Below, piece after piece: positions 27,116-34,487 of a stretch of 34,487 nucleotides of DNA. The position numbers and the translations under genes are program-made. Each line of letters starts with the position of its first letter. Position 1 is the first letter of the stretch. The notes beneath the pieces are model-generated. The model searched no databases. It saw only the letters and a program-made list of their open reading frames with translations, and was not told where the DNA came from. This stretch comes from an uncultured Roseibacillus sp. (GTDB lineage Bacteria > Verrucomicrobiota > Verrucomicrobiia > Verrucomicrobiales > Akkermansiaceae), in contig CALFBF010000071.1 in the NCBI GenBank assembly GCA_937949965.1, positions 1-34,487 of the forward strand, in the 5' to 3' direction.

Positions 27116-27220
27116 ATGCTTTCGTTCTTTTTGAGACCAGACTTTAAAAAACTGATCTCGTCGAAGAGAGAATTGAGGGAGACGAGTAGTCTAGGTGAGC
27201 TAACTAAGTTTCCTTACTAG
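27116..27220 (+). CDS. Putative small protein, 34 aa (MLSFFLRPDFKKLISSKRELRETSSLGELTKFPY)
   Basis: ATG preceded by a purine-rich AGAGAGGTGAG (SD-like) about 8-9 nt upstream; below the ORF-track cutoff. Confidence 0.35.
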   Translation: MLSFFLRPDFKKLISSKRELRETSSLGELTKFPY

Positions 27221-27359
27221 ACGAACCGGGCAATCAGTTGTTCCTAGTTTCTGATGGAAGGATCGTGTGGATCGTTACAGACGGCTCAAGGACTAGCGTC
27301 CGCTACTAGCGACATTAGCTCGACGAAGGGGCTGTCGCTCTGGGGATGAGAAAACGAAA

Positions 27360-27812
27360 CTACGGGATGACTAACGGATTACCCGCTTCGTCTTGTTCTT
27401 CTCTATGAGCTAGCTGCCAAAGCCATCGATGATTCAAATACGCGAAGATCAAAAAAGGCCACAAGGTCACCACAAACGTCAGCGCCCACCACGATGCTAG
27501 CGCCGTCTCAATAATACTATCGAGCTGGAACCTGTTGCTAAATGACAGTGCAAGGGTGATGAAGCATCCGATGCTAAAATACATGGAGAGAGGAGCGATC
27601 CACAAAAGATGGGTGGGCTTAGCGATCCGATACGCAGGTCTCGATAGAATACCTACGGTAGTGCCGGTGATAGCCCCCGCTAGCATAGCGGCCCATGCTG
27701 GCATCTGTGAATTTACTCCAGTGGCATCATTAAGAAATATCTCCGAGACGGCAATCAGTCCCCAGCAACACCCTGAAAAAGCGGAGATGCAAATCAGTGT
27801 CTGGAGTTTCAT
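27360..27812 (-). CDS. Hypothetical integral membrane protein
   Basis: Several hydrophobic segments (CISAFSGCCWGLIAVSEIFL, MLAGAITGTTVGILS, APLSMYFSIGCFITLAL, WWALTFVVTLWPFLIFAYL). Confidence 0.65.
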   Translation of the reverse strand: MKLQTLICISAFSGCCWGLIAVSEIFLNDATGVNSQMPAWAAMLAGAITGTTVGILSRPAYRIAKPTHLLWIAPLSMYFSIGCFITLALSFSNRFQLDSIIETALASWWALTFVVTLWPFLIFAYLNHRWLWQLAHREEQDEAGNPLVIP

Positions 27813-27834
27813 GACTTATGGAGAACAAGGCGAT

Positions 27835-28899
27835 TTATGAGCGGAGCTTGTTGAGTAAGCTGAGCAAGTAATCCGCCAGGGTGAAGAGTGCTGCGCGATG
27901 GGCATTGTCAGGCAGGAAGTGCAAAGGATCTTTGGCGTCGTCAACGAGCTTGATGGCAGTCTCGATCGAGTAGTCAATCGCGCCCTCGTAGTCGGCAATG
28001 CCGCTTAAGATAGAGAGGTCGAGAGGCTCTTGATTGATGATCCGTGCTTGCAGTTTTTCTCGCTGCGCAGGGTTTGCTTTTTCGAGCAGGCGCAGGATAG
28101 GGAGGGTGAGTTTTCCTTTTTCTAAATCAGTGCGCAGTGTTTTACCAAACTCCTCTTCGTCGCCAACGAGGTCGAGGCAATCGTCATAGAGCTGATAAGC
28201 GGTCCCCAGCTTGAGCCCGAACTGATAGAGATCTTCCTGGGTTTCTTCATCAGCACCACTGAGGTAGGCAGAGAGACCCGTGGCTGCGGCAAAGAGCGCG
28301 CCAGTTTTCATCTCTAACAAGCGGAAATACTCCTTCCGAGTCATAGTCAGATCAAAGCGTCGCTGGGTCTGCAAGATTTCCCCTTGGCAGACTTCTCGTG
28401 CTGCTTTGGCAATCTCGCGACTGAGATGGAGGTCGTCGAAGTTGGTGCTCAGCATCAGCGCATGTGAGAAGAGGGCGTCTCCGAGGAGAACGGCGAGACC
28501 TTCACCCCACTTGGCATTAGGGGTTGCAACCTTGCGACGAATGTCAGCCCCGTCGATGATGTCGTCGTGCACGAGGCTAGCGACGTGAATCAGCTCAAGA
28601 ATGCTCCCTAACTGAACGTGGTCATCACTCACGGGCCCCAAAGCACCACCAGTGAGAACGGCTAGCGCGGGACGAAGACGTTTCCCTGAAGTATTACAAA
28701 CATAGTCGATGTAGGGTTCTACTCCCGGGTCAAAATCATTAACCTGTTCTTTCAAGAGGGACTCCACCTGCTTCAAATGGGGTTTTACCAATTCAAAGGG
28801 AGCCATCAAATGGGCTCGACTAGGTGTTTTTAATTTTCGGTTCATCTTGAAAGTTCCGGATTGCTTGTGAAACTTTTCACAAAGTCGGGGAGTGTGCAA
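27835..28899 (-). CDS. Polyprenyl diphosphate synthase (trans-isoprenyl synthase family)
   Basis: GKRLRPALAVL, LIHVASLVHDDIID, KWGEGLAVLLGDALFS, GTAYQLYDDCLDLVGDEEEFGKTLRTDLEKGKLTLPIL. The start may be an internal ATG (MNRKLK...). Confidence 0.93.
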   Translation of the reverse strand: MHTPRLCEKFHKQSGTFKMNRKLKTPSRAHLMAPFELVKPHLKQVESLLKEQVNDFDPGVEPYIDYVCNTSGKRLRPALAVLTGGALGPVSDDHVQLGSILELIHVASLVHDDIIDGADIRRKVATPNAKWGEGLAVLLGDALFSHALMLSTNFDDLHLSREIAKAAREVCQGEILQTQRRFDLTMTRKEYFRLLEMKTGALFAAATGLSAYLSGADEETQEDLYQFGLKLGTAYQLYDDCLDLVGDEEEFGKTLRTDLEKGKLTLPILRLLEKANPAQREKLQARIINQEPLDLSILSGIADYEGAIDYSIETAIKLVDDAKDPLHFLPDNAHRAALFTLADYLLSLLNKLRS

Positions 28900-28976
28900 T
28901 CGTTTTTTCAGTAATTAGTGAAAATGACGTCAGCAGCTCTCGTGCTAATCCGCGCGAGAGGGCTATAGGTCCTCTC

Positions 28977-31900
28977 TTATTCCAGAACGACTAATAGATC
29001 TCCGTTGTCCGCTTGCTTGCCTTTCGTAAGGTGCACTTCTTTAACTGTTCCTGCTTTGGAAGCGCTTACTGTAGTCAGCATTTTCATGGCCTCGAGCACG
29101 ACGAGTTTGTCTCCTTCTGCAACGGTGTCTCCCGGTTTCACTGCGACCTCACTTATCATTCCGGGTAGGGGAGCTGCGATGTGGTTCTCGTTGCTGATAT
29201 CTGCTTTGAGGTTGGCTGCGACTTCTTTCCCGAGCGCCTTATCTACGACTGTTGTTTCGCGAGGCATTCCGTTGAGTTCGTAGAAGACAGTGCGACGTCC
29301 TTCGTCATCAGGTTCGCCAATGGAGAGGAGCTTGATGAAGAGGGTCTTGCCGGGAGCAATGTCGACGTGGATTTCTTCTCCAATCGCCATCCCGTAGAAG
29401 AAGGCGGGGGTAGGGAGCACGGTGAGGCGATCGTAGTCTTTGAGCGTTGTCTGATAGTCAGCAAAGACCTGCGGATACATCAGGTGAGAGTAGAGATCGT
29501 CATCAGAGGCATCGCGTCCGAGAGTTTGCCCAAGTTCGCTCCGAGTTTCGTCGAGGTCAATCGGAGCTGCTAATTCACCAGGGCGCACGGTGTAAGGAGT
29601 CTTGTCACCCAAGACCGCTTTCTGGATGTCCTTTGGCCAACCACCATCAGGTTGTCCTAGCCCTCCCATCAACATGTCGATGACGGACTCGGGGAAGTCT
29701 AACTGACTGGTCTGCTCCAGCAGATCCTTGGCTTTCAAATTTTGTGTCACGAGCAGCATCGTGAGATCACCCACCACTTTACTACTAGGAGTGACCTTGA
29801 TAATGTCTCCAAAGACTTGGTTCACATCCGCATAAGTATGCGCGATCTCTTGCCAACGATGCCCGAGACCCATCGCGTTCGCCTGTTCCTTGAGATTGGT
29901 GTATTGGCCGCCGGGCATTTCGTGGAGGTAGACTTCGGCAGTACCACTCCGGGGAGCAGAGTAGAAGGGCTCATAATGGGTGAGCACTTCTTCCCAGTAG
30001 TCGGAGAACTCGTTGAGTGATTGGATGTCGATCGCGGGATCGCGTTCTTGTCCGTGCATAGCAGCGGCCACGGAGTTGAGGTTGGGCTGAGAAGTTGAGC
30101 CAGACATCGAGGCCAAGGCCATGTCTGCGATGTCCACTCCTGCTTCTGAGGCTGCCATGATGGAGGCCGCATTCAGGCCCGAGGTGTCGTGAGTGTGGAA
30201 GTGGATCGGTATCCCAATCTCATCCTTTAGGGTGGCAAACAGTTTGCTCGCCGCCGCAGGGTGACAGAGTCCTGCCATATCCTTGATGCAAAGAATATGA
30301 GCGCCCATCTTTTCTAACTCCTTGGCCTTATCGACATAGTATTTCAGCGAATACTTCGCTCGATCAGGGTTGGTGATGTCACCGGTGTAGCAGACTGCTG
30401 CTTCGCAGACTGCGGTGCCATGTTCCGCCGCAGCTTCCATCGCTACTTTCATGTTAGGAAGGTAGTTGAGGGAATCGAAGATGCGGAAAATATCCATTCC
30501 GGAGTCCGCAGCGTGTTTGACAAATCCCGCGACGACATTGTCTGGGTAGTTTGAGTAACCGACCGCGTTGGAGCCCCGGAAGAGCATCTGGAAGCAGATG
30601 TTAGGCACTCGTTCGCGGAGTTGGCGTAGTCGTTCCCAAGGATCTTCCTTCAGGAAACGCATCGCGGTATCAAAGGTCGCACCACCCCACATTTCGAGGG
30701 AGAACAGGTTAGGAGTGCGCTGCGAGATCGCTTCCGCGATTGCCAGCATGTCGTGAGTGCGCATCCGAGTCGCAATGAGTGATTGATGGGCATCACGCAT
30801 CGTGGTGTCGGTGATGAGGAGGCGCTTCTCATTCTTGATCCAGTTTGCGAATTCGACTGGACCCTTTTCTAACAGAATTGTGCGGGAACCTTTTTGAGCT
30901 TCAGCGCTTCCCTCGACAAGTCGGCTAACAGGCTTGGGCTGCGCAAAGGGCTTACTTGGTTTCCAGTTCTTGGCAGCAGGATTACCATTGATGGTGATGT
31001 CCGAGAGGTAGTTCAGCAGTTTGGTGGCGCGATCGCGCCGGGGGGTGAACTCAAAGAGGCTCGGCTTTTCGTCAATGAGCTTAGTGTGGGCGTCTCCATC
31101 GAGGAAGAGCTGGTCATTGATGATGTTCTCCAAGAAAGGAATATTGGTTTTGACTCCTCGGATGCGGAACTCGCGAAGGGCGCGGTCCATGCGTCGGCAA
31201 GCACCGTGGAAGGTGCGGGCAGTAGTCGTCAGCTTGACGAGCATGGAGTCGTAGAAAGGGGTGATGACGGAACCAGCATCACCAGAACCAGCGTCGAGGC
31301 GGACCCCAAAACCTGCTGCCGAGCGGTAGTTCACGATTCGGCCGTAATCAGGCGCGAAGCTTTTCTCTGGGTCCTCGGTCGTGATTCGACACTGAATGGC
31401 GTATCCGTTGCAGGGTATAGCGTCTTGTTCGGGAATCGCGATCTCTGCTTCATGGAGCTTTTTACCCAAAGAAACCATGATTTGGGATTGTACCAGATCG
31501 ATACCAGTCACGCACTCGGTCACGGTGTGCTCGACCTGAATGCGGGGGTTCATCTCGATGAAGAACCACTCCTTGCTATCCATATCGTAGAGGTATTCTA
31601 CCGTGCCTGCGTTATCGTAGCCGATGGACTTGGCGAGGTTTGCCGCCGATTGACAGAGCTCTTTGCGAAGGTCACCGGGAAGGTCTATGGAAGGCGCGAT
31701 TTCGACCACTTTTTGATAACGGCGCTGCACCGAACAATCGCGCTCGTGGAGATGAACCACATTGCCGTGTTGATCGCCGAGGATTTGGACTTCGATGTGC
31801 TTAGCCCGCTTAATGTAACGTTCTAAAAAGACGGCAGAGTTCCCAAAGGCGTTTTGAGCCTCGTCTTGTGCTTCTGCGAGTCGGTCTTGCAGTTCTGAGG

Positions 31901-32435
31901 GTTTTTCAACAATGCGCATTCCGCGGCCACCTCCTCCGAAGGCGGCTTTGATAATGAGAGGGAAGCCGATTTCCTGCGCCGTCGTGATCGCTTCGTCAGG
32001 GTCTGAGATGGCATCTTCGGTGCCGGGAAGAACAGGGACGTTGGCGGCGATCGCTTGTGCACGCGCAGCGGTCTTGTCACCCATCGAGCCTAGAAGATCG
32101 CTATTGGGACCGATGAAGATGATACCCTCGCGAGCGCAGGCGCGGGCGAAGTCAGGATTTTCGGAAAGGAATCCATAACCGGGATGAATCATGGTCACTC
32201 CCTTACTCTTGGCGAGTGCTACAATGCCTTCGTAATCGAGATAAGCGCCAACGGGACCTTTGCTGGCGTCGAGCTGATAAGCCTCATCTGCCTTAAAGCG
32301 ATGACGAGAGAAGCGATCTTCTTCGGCGTAAATCGAAACCGTGCGGATTCCGAGCTCGTTCGCCGCTCGGAAAATGCGGATTGCAATCTCTCCGCGGTTC
32401 GCGGCCATCAGCTTATGATCAGATAAGTCCATCAT
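28977..32435 (-). CDS. pyc: Pyruvate carboxylase, single-chain (biotin carboxylase + carboxyltransferase + biotinyl domain)
   Basis: N-terminal BC domain (ANRGEIAIRIFRAANELGIRTV), DTTMRDAHQSLIATRMRT, C-terminal VLEAMKMLTTV biotinylation motif. Confidence 0.97.
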   Translation of the reverse strand: MMDLSDHKLMAANRGEIAIRIFRAANELGIRTVSIYAEEDRFSRHRFKADEAYQLDASKGPVGAYLDYEGIVALAKSKGVTMIHPGYGFLSENPDFARACAREGIIFIGPNSDLLGSMGDKTAARAQAIAANVPVLPGTEDAISDPDEAITTAQEIGFPLIIKAAFGGGGRGMRIVEKPSELQDRLAEAQDEAQNAFGNSAVFLERYIKRAKHIEVQILGDQHGNVVHLHERDCSVQRRYQKVVEIAPSIDLPGDLRKELCQSAANLAKSIGYDNAGTVEYLYDMDSKEWFFIEMNPRIQVEHTVTECVTGIDLVQSQIMVSLGKKLHEAEIAIPEQDAIPCNGYAIQCRITTEDPEKSFAPDYGRIVNYRSAAGFGVRLDAGSGDAGSVITPFYDSMLVKLTTTARTFHGACRRMDRALREFRIRGVKTNIPFLENIINDQLFLDGDAHTKLIDEKPSLFEFTPRRDRATKLLNYLSDITINGNPAAKNWKPSKPFAQPKPVSRLVEGSAEAQKGSRTILLEKGPVEFANWIKNEKRLLITDTTMRDAHQSLIATRMRTHDMLAIAEAISQRTPNLFSLEMWGGATFDTAMRFLKEDPWERLRQLRERVPNICFQMLFRGSNAVGYSNYPDNVVAGFVKHAADSGMDIFRIFDSLNYLPNMKVAMEAAAEHGTAVCEAAVCYTGDITNPDRAKYSLKYYVDKAKELEKMGAHILCIKDMAGLCHPAAASKLFATLKDEIGIPIHFHTHDTSGLNAASIMAASEAGVDIADMALASMSGSTSQPNLNSVAAAMHGQERDPAIDIQSLNEFSDYWEEVLTHYEPFYSAPRSGTAEVYLHEMPGGQYTNLKEQANAMGLGHRWQEIAHTYADVNQVFGDIIKVTPSSKVVGDLTMLLVTQNLKAKDLLEQTSQLDFPESVIDMLMGGLGQPDGGWPKDIQKAVLGDKTPYTVRPGELAAPIDLDETRSELGQTLGRDASDDDLYSHLMYPQVFADYQTTLKDYDRLTVLPTPAFFYGMAIGEEIHVDIAPGKTLFIKLLSIGEPDDEGRRTVFYELNGMPRETTVVDKALGKEVAANLKADISNENHIAAPLPGMISEVAVKPGDTVAEGDKLVVLEAMKMLTTVSASKAGTVKEVHLTKGKQADNGDLLVVLE

Positions 32436-32629
32436 GAATTTTGAAAGAAACTAGGGGAGAATCCCCGAGCGAGTCCAGACTTCCTTGAATGAGAAATTTT
32501 CGATACCACTCAAATGCTCGGAAACAACGAATTCCTAACAGAGAATTTTTCTTTTAATACAGCTGAAGCCATTGGGGTATCGAAAACCGGTGTCATTGAG
32601 TTTCGGATGTTGTTTGTAAAGGGAGCTGT

Positions 32630-32657
32630 CTGCCGTGCCCGACCGGGCATGCGGCAG
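32630..32657. other. GC-rich REP-like hairpin
   Basis: CTGCCG-TGCCC-gaccg-GGGCA-tg-CGGCAG (11 pairs with a 2-nt bulge). Confidence 0.6.
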
Positions 32658-32771
32658 CGAGTCTCTCAAATCTATGGCGAATTACCTTAAATATTCTCAA
32701 GTCCGATAAAAAACGCCCAAAAGAAGCCCTCCGAGGAAGGCGATTATACGCCCTCATGGATAGTTTTTATC

Positions 32772-33209
32772 TTGAGTCACTTATGGGCATTTCTTAATTG
32801 GAGTTGCTCTGTATACTCGCAGGTTCTTCGACAGCTCCCCTCATTTGTCGGCATCATGACTTTGAAAACAAGATTTTACGCTATTATCTGTGGAGTCGCA
32901 GTTGTTCTCTTAGTATGGTCAGGCAGGAGGTTTGTAGTATCTCCATTGGGATTGTTTTGGCATCTGCCGCTTCTAATATCGGCTTTTGGTCTTGTTTGGT
33001 CTACGTGGCGGACAAACAATCATCGATTGGCTTTTGTCTCTGGACTTCTGTTAATTTGTTTAGCCTTTGTGTCGTGTATTTTAGGTATGATAGCGTTGGT
33101 CGCTGGCTCTGCGAATCTTACTACTGTTTCCTCTATTGTGGCTGTAGTGTTTGGCACGCTGTCGACGTTGCATGCTGGTATGAAGGATCTACAATCAAAG
33201 GAAGATTAG
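32772..33209 (+). CDS. Small integral membrane hypothetical protein
   Basis: Start probably the internal MTLKTRF. TM-like segments YAIICGVAVVLLVW, LPLLISAFGLVW, LAFVSGLLLICLAFVSCILGMIALVAGSA. Confidence 0.5.
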   Translation: MSHLWAFLNWSCSVYSQVLRQLPSFVGIMTLKTRFYAIICGVAVVLLVWSGRRFVVSPLGLFWHLPLLISAFGLVWSTWRTNNHRLAFVSGLLLICLAFVSCILGMIALVAGSANLTTVSSIVAVVFGTLSTLHAGMKDLQSKED

Positions 33210-33410
33210 GTCGAACAAGGTGCTCTATGTAAGAATGATATGCGCGTGGGTGACTCGTGAGCGGCGTCTCTTCGACAGGGTTTTTAGCCATTTGGAGGCT
33301 TTTAGCCTTAAGCATTAAGCCATCATTTTGAAGCGGAGGAATTTTTGTGCCGGAGGGTAAATGGAGGGTATGAATTTTTACCCTATAGGGCTTGAAAACT
33401 CAAAAATAAG

Positions 33411-34340
33411 ATGAAATTTGCTACTTTCGCTTATTGTTTCAGGTTTATTGACTATTTAATTTTAAAAAATATTTACATTTTCGAAAAGTTTTGTCATCTT
33501 CTTTACGCAGTGAGTGTTTTCCGAGTTATCCGTTCTTTCTTACTCTGCGGGATTTGTCTCGTCGGGATTCTAGCCAATGTTGAAGGGGCGCATATTGTAC
33601 GCAAAGGAGACACCTTTTACTCGATTGCTAGGGCGAATGGAGTGAGCGTACAGAGTCTGATGTCTGCTAATGGAATCAGCGATGCCAGTAAATTACCTGT
33701 TGGGAAACGGCTCACGATTCCCAGTAAGGTTAGTCAGGCGAGCGTTTCGAAGAAGGTGAATGTTTCTTTAAAGGCGACTTCCTCTCCTCGACGAAGTGCT
33801 TCCAAGAGCAAGACTGTCATCATTGATCCAGGACATGGTGGTCGCGATAAGGGTGCGATTTGGGGTGGTGTGAGAGAATCAGATCTCAATCTCAAAACGG
33901 CGTTCAAAGTGAAATCCTATCTGCAGCGAGCGGGGTATAAGGTGGTCATGACTCGCGAGAGCGATCGTTATGTCTCGTTAAGTCAACGAGCTGCCATTGC
34001 CAATCGTTACCGGAATGCCGTGTTCGTCAGTATCCATTACAATGCGGTGAGGCAGACCTGGGTTCATGGGGGAGAGACTTTTCACGCCGGAACCAGCGCA
34101 AGCCGTTACTTGGCGTCTTCTCTGCAGCGTAATCTTGTTTCGAAATGTAGCGTTAAGAACCGGGGCATCCGTTACGGAAAGTTTTCGGTGATTCACAATA
34201 CCAATTGTCCGGCAGCGTTGATCGAGTGTGGCTTCATGAGTAACTCCCGCGAGCGTTCTCGTTGTAATACCTCATCCTTTCAAGATGCCGCTGCACGCGC
34301 TATCGTCGCTGGGATCGAGCGCTGGGATCGTTCTTACTAA
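33411..34340 (+). CDS. LysM + N-acetylmuramoyl-L-alanine amidase (Amidase_3)
   Basis: LysM: HIVRKGDTFYSIARANGVSVQSLMSANGISDASKLPVGKRLTIP. Amidase: VIIDPGHGGRDKGAIWGGVRESDLNLKTA...VFVSIHYNA...ALIECGFMSNSRERS. True start is probably GTG near 33512, ahead of a signal peptide. Confidence 0.92.
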   Translation: MKFATFAYCFRFIDYLILKNIYIFEKFCHLLYAVSVFRVIRSFLLCGICLVGILANVEGAHIVRKGDTFYSIARANGVSVQSLMSANGISDASKLPVGKRLTIPSKVSQASVSKKVNVSLKATSSPRRSASKSKTVIIDPGHGGRDKGAIWGGVRESDLNLKTAFKVKSYLQRAGYKVVMTRESDRYVSLSQRAAIANRYRNAVFVSIHYNAVRQTWVHGGETFHAGTSASRYLASSLQRNLVSKCSVKNRGIRYGKFSVIHNTNCPAALIECGFMSNSRERSRCNTSSFQDAAARAIVAGIERWDRSY

Positions 34341-34487
34341 GAACGTAGGAGCAGTTTTTTAAGAAAGCTCCCGTTGCGATTTTTTAGGAGTAAGCCAAAT
34401 GGCTTGAAAAGCTCGTGCGTGCGCGGGGTCATTGAGAAGCAGTCCCGTAGGTTGCCGCTGCTTGCTTTGTAAACGATGGATGAGGAG

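Noticed and set aside
30894-31826. 310-aa ORF on the plus strand
   Set aside because: Antisense to the well-supported pyruvate carboxylase gene; reading-frame shadow.
32798-33232. 144-aa plus ORF overlapping the 32772-33209 ORF
   Set aside because: Alternate frame. The 32772-33209 frame gives a coherent membrane protein, whereas this one is Cys/Ser/Trp-rich and lacks regular TM organisation.
1-34487. CRISPR arrays, tRNA or rRNA genes
   Set aside because: No regularly spaced direct repeats and no recognisable tRNA/rRNA signatures were seen by eye; a tRNAscan/CRISPR finder run would be needed to be certain.

Overview
The window looks like chromosomal DNA of a Verrucomicrobia-type bacterium. 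That placement is inferred from gene content: a DUF1501 + DUF1549/DUF1553 cytochrome pair, a verrucomicrobial-style basic leader protein next to cdaA, and a G8/DNRLRE exoprotein. Most of it is housekeeping: rpsU, an Ldh-family malate/lactate dehydrogenase, grpE, dnaJ, rsmE, a HAD hydrolase, rlmN, cdaA, bioD, pheT, a HIT protein, nrdR, a polyprenyl diphosphate synthase, pyruvate carboxylase, and a LysM/N-acetylmuramoyl-L-alanine amidase. The left end is accessory: the C-terminal tip of an RHS/YD-repeat protein, small cassette ORFs and a decayed IS3-family element. The most interesting unexplained signal is a pair of 147-nt intergenic segments (7374-7520 and 22053-22199) about 14.7 kb apart. They align without gaps at 110/147 positions. 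On the minus strand both carry a short basic ORF below the supplied ORF-track cutoff (36 aa and 29 aa, 20/29 residues identical, 8 synonymous codon changes). The same segments keep an 8-bp stem with compensatory changes. A third intergenic smORF at 27116-27220 has a loosely similar architecture. Other points of interest: an octamer tract (TGTTTTTG x3.4) downstream of the RHS tip, where loss of one unit would fuse a signal-peptide start to a longer ORF; a CdaR-like membrane stub with no room for YbbR domains beside cdaA; and several strong unexplained hairpins. Counts were made by eye and no database search was possible.
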